Below, in pieces: positions 16,735 to 24,010 of a stretch of DNA of 35,000 nt (position 1 is the first letter of the stretch; each line of letters starts with the position of its first letter). The notes beneath the pieces were generated by a model. That model was given only the letters and a program-made list of their open reading frames with translations, did not search any database and had not been told where the DNA came from. The stretch is from positions 1 to 35,000 of the forward strand of contig JAAZJH010000011.1 of assembly GCA_012800435.1 (NCBI GenBank), given 5' to 3'. A program made the position numbers and the translations under genes. The stretch comes from Clostridiaceae bacterium (GTDB lineage: Bacteria > Bacillota > Clostridia > Saccharofermentanales > DTU023).

Positions 16735-18213
16735 TTAAAACATAGCACGCACCTCAAGAACACCGATCACAGGTATGGCAAGATGACGGCTGAGTTGATA
16801 TTCGCGCATCTGTTTTTCCGTGGGATCGGTATCCCCCCACAAAAACAGGAGACCGGCATTCTTTTTCGTTGCCTGAATGGCGGCAGGATCTCCGGCAAAA
16901 CTGCCAATAGGCTTAAGGGTTACATTGCCGGATGTTGCTCCCTCATCTAACACCGACTGAAGCTGTTCTACTAGCAGTGTACGCACTCGGTCTGTCTCAG
17001 TTCCGGGGACGAGAAGCTGTATCGGCTCTACTTGATGAAGGAGATCATTTGAAGATATCGCATTATCTTCACTCATCGCGTTTACTTTGCCGAGAATCAA
17101 CTCTGCCGTATAGGTTAGCGCTGTCTCCGCCTCGGATGCATCATAAGCTCTATTGAAACGCCGGGCGATCAAAAGATCAAGCGCATTGCCGCGTTTGTCT
17201 TTATCTGCTGCCGTATCCATAGGAAGCGCGCCTAGGTACATCAGATGTAAAGCATGCGACGCTTTTTGCACATTAAAGACGCCGATCTTATTCCAGTACC
17301 GGATCAGAGTCCAAGCAATACTGATAAATAAGCCGACAAAAAAGCCCATCATTGCTCGTTTGACAAGCGTTCTTGTCGAGAGATCCGACCCTGCTTCGTT
17401 TTGCTCTTGTTTCGACGGCAAATGATGTTTGGCCTCGACGGTGCGCTCAATTTCCTGATCGATCTCCTCAATTCGCGCTTCACCAAGCACGATTAAGTGT
17501 TCAATTTCTTCTTTCAATCTCAAAATGTCGGGATCCTCAACGATCTCTACGCACTCATTTGTGAACATAAGGTCGTAGTCTCCCATCGGATCCATGCCGG
17601 CGTGCACCATGGATTCAGTGTAATCACGAACATCCCATATAATCGAATCGATCAAGCTTTCATCCGATCCTGTCACTTCCAAAAAAAGCAGTCCGTCGTC
17701 ATTGATCTCAGTTCGAATGAGATGTCGAATGCTAATCTCATTGAGAGGCACCCGTCCTTTTTCCACCATATGACGCACAAAAAACTCGCTTTGCAGCGCC
17801 TGCAAATAGCGCAGGCTAAGGGCACGAGCGGCGCGCGCCTCATCTTTTGCATCGGTCACAGCATCATCAGCAAATTTAAAGTTTAGGACGAAACTCTTAT
17901 TCATACGCTTTGTCGGATCGATTTGAAAGTATAGATCTTCTGAAAGCGTCTCCCTCAACATATAATTATTTTGGCGAACCAGCTCACGTTTTTCGGAATA
18001 AAATACGCCCGTATCATCGTATGCGAGGAAGTCCAAGATAAGCTGATTACGCTCTCGTTCACTGATGCCTCTATCAGCTGTAGAAGGCGGATTCGCAAAA
18101 GTTGCGCCCAATGCGATTGCTGTGCCTAATACAAGAAATATCAACTGAACACGCCAAGATTTAAAATAGTAAAAAAAGAAAGCTTTCAGATTGAAACTTT
18201 TCAATTCTTCCAT
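16735..18213 (-). CDS. Wzz-like polysaccharide chain-length protein with degenerate ATPase-like domain (paralogue 2)
   Basis: A 492-residue paralogue of the protein at 12517. Membrane helices are at about 22-40 and 286-305, with an exterior domain between them and a coiled coil near 230-262. The C-terminal cytoplasmic domain has IQLLVPGTETDR where a kinase P-loop would be, so the nucleotide-binding lysine is missing. The C-terminal KQMREYQLSRHL and IGVLEVRA match KVVREYQLGTSL and WGVLEADA of paralogue 1. YFQIDP (95-100) and LSLRYLQ (132-138) are at identical positions. ATG at 18213 has GAGGAGG five bases upstream. It is the first gene of the operon, after an extended -10 promoter. A role in setting surface-polymer length is inferred from topology and neighbours. 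Confidence 0.76.
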   Translation of the reverse strand: MEELKSFNLKAFFFYYFKSWRVQLIFLVLGTAIALGATFANPPSTADRGISERERNQLILDFLAYDDTGVFYSEKRELVRQNNYMLRETLSEDLYFQIDPTKRMNKSFVLNFKFADDAVTDAKDEARAARALSLRYLQALQSEFFVRHMVEKGRVPLNEISIRHLIRTEINDDGLLFLEVTGSDESLIDSIIWDVRDYTESMVHAGMDPMGDYDLMFTNECVEIVEDPDILRLKEEIEHLIVLGEARIEEIDQEIERTVEAKHHLPSKQEQNEAGSDLSTRTLVKRAMMGFFVGLFISIAWTLIRYWNKIGVFNVQKASHALHLMYLGALPMDTAADKDKRGNALDLLIARRFNRAYDASEAETALTYTAELILGKVNAMSEDNAISSNDLLHQVEPIQLLVPGTETDRVRTLLVEQLQSVLDEGATSGNVTLKPIGSFAGDPAAIQATKKNAGLLFLWGDTDPTEKQMREYQLSRHLAIPVIGVLEVRAMF

Positions 18214-18282
18214 TGCTTCCTCCTCAATGTTTGCCGCACTTTAAGCGGAAATAGCCTTGTCTATTCTACAACATTTTTTCTC

Positions 18283-18291
18283 ATTATAACA
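18283..18291 (-). promoter_or_regulatory. Extended -10 promoter of the wecC-wecB surface-polymer operon
   Basis: TGTTATAAT on the minus strand (18291-18283) is a perfect -10 box with the TGn extension, about 70 bases before the paralogue 2 start. The upstream DNA to 18370 is T-rich. This lies in a 345-base gap that also holds the rplL terminator; I see no gene there. Confidence 0.5.
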
Positions 18292-18470
18292 GGCAGCCGA
18301 AAACACGTCCTCTCATCGATATTCATGAGCTGAACACCCAATAAATTAGAAAAAAACAAAAGAGGAAATCGCATGGCGTCCAATTTACTCTATTGTCTAT
18401 GACGGTATAGATCATGGATGAAAAACGTAAGCCGCAGTTCAACATGACGTGCTATCACTTGAACAGAACA

Positions 18471-18502
18471 ACGGCACAGCCACTTCGAAATGACTGTGCC
18501 GT
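18471..18502 (-). terminator. Terminator after rplL
   Basis: CGGCACAG (18472-18479) pairs with CTGTGCCG (18494-18501), with added outer A-T. On the minus strand it is followed by TTGTTCTGTTC. It lies about 60 bases past the rplL stop and ends the ribosomal operon before any rpoB gene. Confidence 0.6.
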
Positions 18503-18558
18503 GTATCATTGTCTGTACGCTTTTCCTTGTTAATAAAAGGTAAACTGCACTCGTTTGA

Positions 18559-18942
18559 TTATTGAATTTCGACTTCAGCGCCCGCTTCAGTGAGCATTTT
18601 AGCTGCATCTTCGGCGTCTTCTTTCGAGATCTTCTCTTTCACCGCTTTGGGAGCGGAGTCGACAAGCGCCTTCGCGTCCTTGAGACCGAGTCCTGTCAGT
18701 TCGCGGACAATTTTGATCACGGGGATCTTCGACTGTCCGGCACTCTTAAGAATGACGTCGAATTGCGTCTTCTCTTCTTCTTCAGCAGGTCCGGCAGCGG
18801 CGCCTTGTGCAGGTGCGGCAACGGCCATCGCGGCGGCTGAAACACCAAATTCTTCTTCCATCATTTTAACAAGATCATTAAGTTCAAGGATCGTCAGTTC
18901 CTTCACTGCGTCCAGAATCTTGACCAATTTATCGTTACTCAT
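18559..18942 (-). CDS. rplL: 50S ribosomal protein L7/L12
   Basis: This is the stalk protein of the large subunit that recruits translation GTPases. It has 127 residues. The N-terminal dimerisation domain (1-35) contains [21 protein letters not shown] hinge of Ala, Gly and Glu follows, then the C-terminal domain with [31 protein letters not shown] and the terminal AGAEVEIQ. All are standard. ATG at 18942 follows AGGAGG at good spacing. A gap of 203 bases to rplJ, with hairpins, is longer than usual. The gene is the last of its operon here, because a terminator and an unrelated surface-polymer operon follow instead of rpoB. Confidence 0.98.
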   Translation of the reverse strand: MSNDKLVKILDAVKELTILELNDLVKMMEEEFGVSAAAMAVAAPAQGAAAGPAEEEEKTQFDVILKSAGQSKIPVIKIVRELTGLGLKDAKALVDSAPKAVKEKISKEDAEDAAKMLTEAGAEVEIQ

Positions 18943-18968
18943 CGCTTATTCCTCCTGTTGACGAGTAG

Positions 18969-19087
18969 AGCGTCTTTGGATGACGCTTTTTCCAGTAGCG
19001 CTGTCATGTGCGCTTCGCCGGTTCTACGGCATTTTGTGTTCTCATCTCCCTTACTCGAATTAAGGGTTGTTTTCTTTCGCTTAAGGG
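18969..19087 (-). promoter_or_regulatory. Structured rplJ-rplL intergenic leader
   Basis: Two hairpins lie in the gap before rplL. AGCGTC/GACGCT (18969-18974 with 18982-18987) is close to the rplL start. CCCTTA/TAAGGG (19048-19053 with 19061-19066) is further up. A second TTAAGGG copy at 19081-19087 can compete for the same partner. This could tune L12 synthesis relative to L10, but the function is not shown. The remaining bases up to 19145 hold no gene. Confidence 0.4.
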
Positions 19088-19145
19088 TGCACATTCGAGG
19101 ATGTCGTGTTCTTTTACCTCACCCCGGCACCTCGGTTCCAAAAGA

Positions 19146-19727
19146 CTACTCCGTTGCGGAAGCAGCCCCATCCGCGGCTTCGGACACACTTGCTTCTTGT
19201 ACAGGAATGTCGCTAACTTTTTCTACACCGGCTTCTTCGCCTCGCTCGACCATTTGACCTGCGACTTGAGCGAACGCTGTCAGCGGATACATCATCATGA
19301 ACAGCAACTGCCCATAGAGCGTTTCGCGCGACTCGATGTAAGACAGTTTTATCAGGTAGTCGAGAGGTTCGACTTTACCATCCACAATGCCGCCTTTTAT
19401 CGACAATCTGCGATATTTTTCTGTTGATTGGCGCATCAGACGCGGCGCCAAAAGGGCGTCTTCAGTACTAAAAGCCAGTGCTGTCGGGCCGACCATGACG
19501 TCTTCAAGTCCTTCGTATCCGAGCACCTGAAAAGCACGTTCGGTAATCGAATTCTTTACGACCCGGTACTGCAAGCCATTCTCGCGGAAAACGGCACGCA
19601 TCGCATTATCCTGATGAACGGCAAGACCCTGATAGTTCACCAAAACGATCGATTTCGCATCCTTCAGCTCGTCTGCAAGCGCCTGAACCTGCTTCTTTTT
19701 TGCCTTCAGTTTAGCTTGACTTGGCAT
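19146..19727 (-). CDS. rplJ: 50S ribosomal protein L10
   Basis: L10 forms the base of the ribosomal stalk and, with L12, represses its own operon by binding the leader RNA. The protein has 193 residues. It starts MPSQAKLKAKKKQVQALAD, then KSIVLVNYQGLAVHQDNAMR, YRVVKNSITERAF and GPTALAFS, typical of the N-terminal rRNA-binding domain. The C-terminal helix that holds L12 dimers is followed by an acidic, Ala/Ser-rich tail of about 25 residues, longer than usual. ATG at 19727 is preceded by AAGGAGG (about 11 bases) and AAAGGA. A longer frame back to 19799 overlaps the leader and is unlikely. Confidence 0.96.
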   Translation of the reverse strand: MPSQAKLKAKKKQVQALADELKDAKSIVLVNYQGLAVHQDNAMRAVFRENGLQYRVVKNSITERAFQVLGYEGLEDVMVGPTALAFSTEDALLAPRLMRQSTEKYRRLSIKGGIVDGKVEPLDYLIKLSYIESRETLYGQLLFMMMYPLTAFAQVAGQMVERGEEAGVEKVSDIPVQEASVSEAADGAASATE

Positions 19728-19749
19728 TCGATCCTTTTCCTCCTTCATT

Positions 19750-19935
19750 ATAGTAATATGAAACACCCCTCCGCATAGCGGCGGAGAGGTGCGTGGCAAA
19801 TCAGACCTTCCGCCTCGGCAGGACAGCTTAACCTTGTTTACATCCTTATGGATTCCGGCTTTCTACGGCGTGACGGGTATATTCTTATGTCATATGAAAC
19901 CGTGTTCCGGTTCCGCGAATAAGACGCCGGTACCT
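19750..19935 (-). ncRNA. L10 ribosomal protein leader
   Basis: The 239-base gap between rplA and rplJ contains the conserved leader motif CCTGCCGAGG on the minus strand (near 19812-19823) after an AAGCTGT stretch. It ends in an 11-bp stem (19764-19774 with 19781-19791, one G-U) directly before the rplJ ribosome site. This fits the Bacillota L10 leader family, through which L10-L12 represses the rplJ-rplL message. The limits are approximate. Confidence 0.75.
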
Positions 19936-19966
19936 TTCCGGCAATCTTATTTTATGTCATGATACA

Positions 19967-20656
19967 CTATCTTGCGCTGAGGTTCACTCTAACGCCCGGT
20001 CCCATTGTGCTAGCTACCGTGCAGCGGAGAATGTATTGTCCCCTTGCTGCAGCCGGTTTGGATCTGATCACGGCGTCAACCAGCGCGTTGAAGTTCTCTA
20101 AAAGTTTCTCCGGGCCAAAGGAAACTTTTCCAATGACCGAGTGAATGATGTTCTGCTTTTCAAGACGGTATTCGACTCTTCCGGCTTTCGCTTCCTTGAC
20201 AGCCGTCTCGACATCCATCGTCACTGTGCCTGATTTCGGGTTTGGCATCAAGCCGCGCGGGCCAAGTAAACGGCCAAGACGTCCTGCGATACTCATCATA
20301 TCAGGTGTCGCGATGACGACGTCAAAATCAAACCAGCTTTCTTTTTGAATTTTTTCGGCCAACTCTTCTGCGCCCACGTATTCGGCGCCGGCTTCTTTCG
20401 CTTCATCTTCTTTCGCGCCCTTCGCGAAAACAAGCACGCGAACATCTCTTCCGGTACCGTGGGGCAAAATAACAGTGCCTCGGATTTGCTGGTCGGCGTG
20501 GCGTGAATCAACCCCCATACGCAAATGCACTTCTACTGTCTCATCGAATTTCGCCGTTGCAGTTTCGATGACAAGCTCCATAGCTTTAAGAGGATCATAA
20601 TATTCGAAGGGATCAATCTTTTTTGCCGCTTCGACATAACGTTTTCCGTGTTTCAT
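19967..20656 (-). CDS. rplA: 50S ribosomal protein L1
   Basis: L1 binds 23S rRNA at the E-site stalk and also represses the L11 operon. It has 229 residues, the usual length. Recognisable parts are [11 protein letters not shown] at the start, [40 protein letters not shown], the hinge with [11 protein letters not shown], the RNA-binding [20 protein letters not shown] and the C-terminal [15 protein letters not shown] at 20656 has AAGGAGG seven bases upstream, 12 bases past the rplK stop. The protein shows nothing odd. Confidence 0.98.
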   Translation of the reverse strand: MKHGKRYVEAAKKIDPFEYYDPLKAMELVIETATAKFDETVEVHLRMGVDSRHADQQIRGTVILPHGTGRDVRVLVFAKGAKEDEAKEAGAEYVGAEELAEKIQKESWFDFDVVIATPDMMSIAGRLGRLLGPRGLMPNPKSGTVTMDVETAVKEAKAGRVEYRLEKQNIIHSVIGKVSFGPEKLLENFNALVDAVIRSKPAAARGQYILRCTVASTMGPGVRVNLSAR

Positions 20657-20668
20657 CGATTGACCTCC

Positions 20669-21100
20669 TTACTTGTCGTAATCCACTTTGATGCCCATGC
20701 TGCGGGCCGTTCCGGCAACCATGCGAGCGCCGGCTTCAACATCGGTTGCATTCAAATCTTCCATTTTCATCTCCGCAATGCGCAGACATTCCGACCACGG
20801 AACCGTCGCTACCTTCATGGCATCGGGCGTTCCGGAGCCTTTGTCGAGACCGCACGCTTTCTTTAACAGCACAGACGCCGGTGGTGTTTTTGTAATGAAC
20901 GAATAAGTGCGATCTTGATATACCGTGATGACAACGGGGATGATAAGACCCATATCTTGCTTAGTTCGGTCATTAAACTCTCTGACAAACTGGGCGATAT
21001 TCAACCCGTGTTGTCCGAGTGCTGGTCCAACCGGCGGCGCCGGCGTTGCCTGTCCCGCGGGAATCTGTAATTTCACATATGCGGTTACTGGTTTAGCCAT
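20669..21100 (-). CDS. rplK: 50S ribosomal protein L11
   Basis: L11 binds the GTPase-associated region of 23S rRNA and is needed for RelA-type stringent signalling. It has 143 residues. It shows [23 protein letters not shown]-type proline switch residues at about 8-30, [28 protein letters not shown] and the C-terminal rRNA-binding [13 protein letters not shown] at 21100 follows GGGAGGTGG. The 79-base gap after nusG holds a stem (21139-21146 with 21152-21159) that may be a leader or partial terminator. Confidence 0.98.
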   Translation of the reverse strand: MAKPVTAYVKLQIPAGQATPAPPVGPALGQHGLNIAQFVREFNDRTKQDMGLIIPVVITVYQDRTYSFITKTPPASVLLKKACGLDKGSGTPDAMKVATVPWSECLRIAEMKMEDLNATDVEAGARMVAGTARSMGIKVDYDK

Positions 21101-21138
21101 AAGCCACCTCCCAAATTAGGTAATAACCTTTTATTTTC

Positions 21139-21159
21139 AAAACCGCGCAAGGCGGTTTT
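21139..21159 (-). promoter_or_regulatory. Hairpin between nusG and rplK
   Basis: AAAACCGC (21139-21146) and GCGGTTTT (21152-21159) form a perfect 8-bp stem with a 5-base loop. On the minus strand four U follow within the stem arm itself. It may be a weak terminator after nusG or part of an L1-binding leader for rplK-rplA. I cannot decide between them. Confidence 0.5.
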
Positions 21160-21179
21160 CTTCATTTCTCTTAATTTGC

Positions 21180-21728
21180 TTAGTTTGACTGCAACATCAC
21201 TTGTGTCAGTTCAAGCTCAACAGGCGTCTCGCGCCCGAACATGGACACGATCACGGTGACTTTCTTCTTGTCCATATTAATGTCATCGACTTTGCCCTCA
21301 AAGCCTTCAAGCGGGCCGTTGATGACGCGCACGTTATCGCCGACTTCATAATCCATCACCGGTTCCCAGTCCTTATCGAGCCCCATCATGCCTAGTTCAT
21401 CATCAGAGAGCGGAACCGGATTAGTGCTCGATGGACCGACAAATCCCGTCACTCCACGTGTGTTGCGGACAATATACCAAATCTCATCTGTCAAAATCAT
21501 TTTGACAAGTACATAGCCAGGGTAGATTTTACGCTCTACGGTCTTGCGCTTGCCATCTTTAATCTCGACAACCGTTTCCGTCGGAACGAGTACTTCTTGG
21601 ATCATGTCTTGAAGTCCGCGGTTCTCAATAATGAGATCCAACGTCGCTTTAACGCGATTCTCATACCCGGAATAAGTGTGGATCACGTACCAGAGCGCTT
21701 CAGTTGATTTGTCAGGCAAGCCGCTCAT
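21180..21728 (-). CDS. nusG: Transcription termination/antitermination factor NusG
   Basis: NusG binds RNA polymerase and affects pausing, termination and coupling. It has 182 residues. The N-terminal NGN domain has ALWYVIHTYSGYENRVK, EVLVPTETV, KIYPGYVLVKM and WYIVRNTRGVTGFVG. The KOW domain follows with VGDNVRVINGPLEGFEGKV and SMFGRETPVELEL. The start is ATG at 21728 with AGGGTGAG before it. A GTG at 21737 overlaps the secE stop but has no site. The gene follows secE by five bases and is co-transcribed with it. Confidence 0.97.
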   Translation of the reverse strand: MSGLPDKSTEALWYVIHTYSGYENRVKATLDLIIENRGLQDMIQEVLVPTETVVEIKDGKRKTVERKIYPGYVLVKMILTDEIWYIVRNTRGVTGFVGPSSTNPVPLSDDELGMMGLDKDWEPVMDYEVGDNVRVINGPLEGFEGKVDDINMDKKKVTVIVSMFGRETPVELELTQVMLQSN

Positions 21729-21733
21729 ATCAC

Positions 21734-22225
21734 TCACCCTACCGTTTCAGACTCTGACGCGACAGGTTCGCTGTCCGACGCTTCCGTTACCTCGCTCGGT
21801 GCTTCAGTAGCCGAGGCAACAGGTTCACTCTCCGATGCTTCCGTCGTCTCATCCGTCGTCTCAACGGGATCGGTGTCATCCGTCAACTGAGTTTCTATCG
21901 GCAAAGGTACGGTAGGAGTCGGCTCCTTCGTGGAATAAAGTCCCGTCACGGTAAAAATCAAGCGGACAACGGCGTCGAAAACCAAAATGGTGACCACTGC
22001 AAGAAATATAATGAGAAGCACTGTTAGTGTGCTTTGTTTTAACTTCTTTTTGTCCGGCCAGATAACGCGCTTCAACTCGTTAATGATGTTGGAAAACCAC
22101 TTGCCTATACGCGCGCCAAAGGAGGGTTTTGAACCCTTCTGCGACGTTTTGCCCGATCCTTTCCGACTCTCACGAGCTTGCTTGCCGGAACGTTCCCTCT
22201 TGGTGATTGATTTTTTGCTCGCCAT
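21734..22225 (-). CDS. secE: Preprotein translocase subunit SecE with long acidic C-terminal tail
   Basis: SecE clamps the SecY channel. The core is clear: a basic N-terminus (1-40), the amphipathic helix WFSNIINELKRVIWPDKKKL (about 43-62) with the signature WPDKK, and one membrane helix (about 67-92). Bacillota SecE proteins of one helix usually end soon after. This one goes on for about 65 residues (98-163) rich in Thr, Ser, Glu and Pro, with EASESEPVAS at 129-138 repeated as EASDSEPVAS at 148-157. By known topology this tail lies outside the membrane. ATG at 22225 has GGAG eight bases upstream. A longer frame to 22243 is less likely. Confidence 0.92.
   Translation of the reverse strand: MASKKSITKRERSGKQARESRKGSGKTSQKGSKPSFGARIGKWFSNIINELKRVIWPDKKKLKQSTLTVLLIIFLAVVTILVFDAVVRLIFTVTGLYSTKEPTPTVPLPIETQLTDDTDPVETTDETTEASESEPVASATEAPSEVTEASDSEPVASESETVG
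21762..21850. repeat. Imperfect direct repeat coding the SecE tail
   Basis: Two copies of about 29 bases, beginning GCGACAGGTTCGCTGTCCGA near 21759 and GCAACAGGTTCACTCTCCGA near 21816, differ at only a few sites. They encode the two EPVAS units of the SecE tail. This points to growth of the tail by tandem duplication. Confidence 0.6.
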
Positions 22226-22249
22226 GGCCGTGTCTCCGTTCAAGTGACA

Positions 22250-22417
22250 TTATTTCGTCTCGCGGTGAAGCGTGTGTTTGCCGCAGAAACGACAAAACTT
22301 TTTAAGTTCAAGTTTTTCCGGGGTATTCTGTTTATTTTTCTTCGTATTGTAATTGCGCTGTTTACACTCGGAGCAAACCAGTGTAATCCGATCTCGCACT
22401 CCCGCTTTTTTCGCCAT
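22250..22417 (-). CDS. rpmG: 50S ribosomal protein L33
   Basis: A 55-residue ribosomal protein. It starts [18 protein letters not shown] and ends [17 protein letters not shown]. The two CxxC pairs (CSEC and CRFC) make this the zinc-binding form. Many Bacillota keep zinc-binding and zinc-free copies that are swapped under zinc limitation; no second copy is in the window. The start is ATG at 22417 with GGGAGG upstream. The frame is open back to 22525, but that part covers the promoter and leader and is not coding. It is the first gene of the rpmG-secE-nusG-rplK operon, 24 bases before secE. Confidence 0.97.
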   Translation of the reverse strand: MAKKAGVRDRITLVCSECKQRNYNTKKNKQNTPEKLELKKFCRFCGKHTLHRETK

Positions 22418-22496
22418 ACTGGCACCTCCCAAAGCTGTCCGTTCCTCTAATTGCACGCACAAAAAAAAAGACTCGTGCGACGTGACAAGCCACGTT

Positions 22497-22525
22497 ATAG
22501 TATCACAGCCCAGCGCGTGTGTCAA
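22497..22525 (-). promoter_or_regulatory. Strong sigma-A promoter of the rpmG-secE-nusG-ribosomal operon
   Basis: A perfect TTGACA (22525-22520) and TACTAT (22502-22497) are 17 bases apart on the minus strand. The leader from about 22490 to the rpmG start carries a run of nine T (22469-22461) inside the loop of a 5-bp stem CGCAC/GTGCG (22456-22460 with 22475-22479). The stretch 22526-22590 shows nothing else. Confidence 0.8.
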
Positions 22526-22616
22526 TTGTAATCCTTGCGCATCCTATGGACCCCTAAATCAAGCTGAATGCCAAAAGAAAACCGCATGCCGAGGGTAAGT
22601 GCACTTTTCCAGCACG

Positions 22617-22688
22617 CGGTCGCGTTTTATGACGTTTCCGTCGCCTAAGGTGTTATAAGGAGGAAAAAGGCTTTGTAAAACGCGACCG
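22617..22688 (-). ncRNA. Candidate structured RNA (three-way junction)
   Basis: The outer stem is a perfect 13-bp repeat, 22617-22629 with 22676-22688 (arm CGGTCGCGTTTTA), plus a possible G-U. Inside it, two helices follow with almost no unpaired bases: 22631-22634 with 22639-22642, and 22643-22646 with 22668-22671. Read on the minus strand the small hairpin closes a GAAA tetraloop (GACG-GAAA-CGTC), a GNRA loop favoured in RNA. The larger loop then reads TTTTCCTCCTTATAACACCTT in two parts: a CCTCCTT anti-Shine-Dalgarno-like stretch, then ATAACACC. No U-run follows, so it is not a simple terminator. It matches no RNA class I can name. Confidence 0.42.
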
Positions 22689-22699
22689 ACAAACTAGAA

Positions 22700-22728
22700 C
22701 ATGATGCTTCGATAAAAGTTGCATCATG
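22700..22728 (-). terminator. Hairpin overlapping the stop of the ABC permease gene
   Basis: CATGATGC (22700-22707) and GCATCATG (22721-22728) form a perfect 8-bp stem with a 13-base loop that covers the permease stop codon. The following minus-strand DNA, TTCTAGTTTG, is only mildly U-rich. It is a weak terminator or a 3' end stabiliser. Confidence 0.4.
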
Positions 22729-24010
22729 ATGCTCTTACAGCATTCTTTTGTTCGCGATCTCTTTTTAACATCGCGATAATCTCACGAAACTTTGGCGGCT
22801 TTCCATACATAAGGACACCGAGCCTATAGATTTTCGAAGAAATCCATGCGAGGATGACCATCGTTATGAGTTGCGAACCGATACCCAACAGCACTTCCCA
22901 CCACATTACGCTCGTCATGGAGATGCGCACATAAAGCAACATTGGTGAGAAGAGAGGCAAGAAGGACAACACCTTAACCCAGAATTCAGAAGGGTTCATC
23001 ATGGCGAAAATTGAAGCCATAAAGATGATGACGAAGAAGAACGACAACGCGCCTATCGTGGTCGAGACATCTTCTGCGCGACTGACAAGCGAACCGAGTG
23101 CGCCGAAGACGAACGCAAAAGATACGAATCCCAAGATAAAAAATAGAATAGCCAATAAAGCGGTGTCAAACGGCATCTGCAGCGCGATATAGAGGAATTC
23201 TATCGACTGCAATGCCGCTGAATTGATCTTGAAGAATAGAGCAAATGTACCGAAGAAAAGTGCGATCTGAATAAGCGCAACCAATGTCGTACCGATAACT
23301 TTGCCAACAATCAGATTAAGCGGCTTTGTCGATGTGATCAGAATCTCCATCGCGCGATTGCCCTTTTCTTTGGCGACCGACTGAGCGACAAACTGTCCAT
23401 ATAACATGATCATCATGTAAAGCAGAAACGTCACAATATACGTCTGAACATATGCATGATAAATCGTTTTGCTGTCTGACGTCGCTGACAAAGAAGCAAG
23501 TTCAAGCGATACTGGCTGCATAACCTGCGCAATCGACGGTTGTGACATACCGCTTTTAATTAGCAAATTGAGATTGATAGCCTGCTCAACAACATGGGGC
23601 AGCGTTTCTGTAAACGAATCGGTCATGCTCTCTTTACTCAACGCCAGTCGCACACGCTTCTCCGGGAAAATCTCAAGAATACCGTAAAGATCACCTTTTC
23701 TCGCCCGGGCACGTAAATTTTCCAGTTCCGCCCCATCTTCCAGTGACCACGCTTTATCCTTATACGCCTGCTCGAAAAGACTCAGATCGCTGAGAACACC
23801 GGCGTGATCAACAACGGCCATTTTTGAAGTAACAATGATTATCGGTTTTGAATCACCGTCTTTATCTCCTTTAATAAGTAAAATGATCGACGGAACCGAC
23901 ATCAAAAGCGCAATTAATACCATTACGATAATCGTCGTTCTGATCCAGCTCTTCTTCTTCAGGTAATTGCCTACTTCAAAACGAGTGACTGTCCACGCAC
24001 CGCGGTTCAT
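22724..24010 (-). CDS. ABC-2 type transporter permease (NatB-like)
   Basis: This membrane subunit of an ABC exporter has 428 residues. One helix at about 22-42 is followed by a large exterior domain (about 45-195), then a group of about five helices (about 200-400) in the ABC-2/NatB style. LLYMMIMLYGQFVAQSVAKEKGNRAMEIL carries the conserved KxNRxxEIL-type coupling segment, here KGNRAMEIL, followed by KPLNLIVGKVIG. This matches NatB/YhaP-type sodium exporters. Drug or antibiotic export is also possible. The ATG at 24010 overlaps the stop of the ATPase gene as TGATG, with GAGGTG upstream, so translation is coupled. It is last in its unit. Confidence 0.86.
   Translation of the reverse strand: MNRGAWTVTRFEVGNYLKKKSWIRTTIIVMVLIALLMSVPSIILLIKGDKDGDSKPIIIVTSKMAVVDHAGVLSDLSLFEQAYKDKAWSLEDGAELENLRARARKGDLYGILEIFPEKRVRLALSKESMTDSFTETLPHVVEQAINLNLLIKSGMSQPSIAQVMQPVSLELASLSATSDSKTIYHAYVQTYIVTFLLYMMIMLYGQFVAQSVAKEKGNRAMEILITSTKPLNLIVGKVIGTTLVALIQIALFFGTFALFFKINSAALQSIEFLYIALQMPFDTALLAILFFILGFVSFAFVFGALGSLVSRAEDVSTTIGALSFFFVIIFMASIFAMMNPSEFWVKVLSFLPLFSPMLLYVRISMTSVMWWEVLLGIGSQLITMVILAWISSKIYRLGVLMYGKPPKFREIIAMLKRDREQKNAVRAS

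Noticed and set aside
22418-22525. Longer start for L33 at 22525
   Set aside because: The extension covers a TTGACA/TACTAT promoter and the leader; the ribosome site marks the start at 22417.
22645-22680. TAAGGAGG on the plus strand as a ribosome site for a small gene
   Set aside because: The next start codon in range runs straight into TAA, so no small gene follows.
22600-22700. Known ribozyme or riboswitch class (hammerhead, c-di-GMP-I, SRP RNA)
   Set aside because: I looked for the conserved cores (CUGAUGA with GAAA, the GEMM core, the SRP GGAAGG-type loop) and did not find them in either strand.
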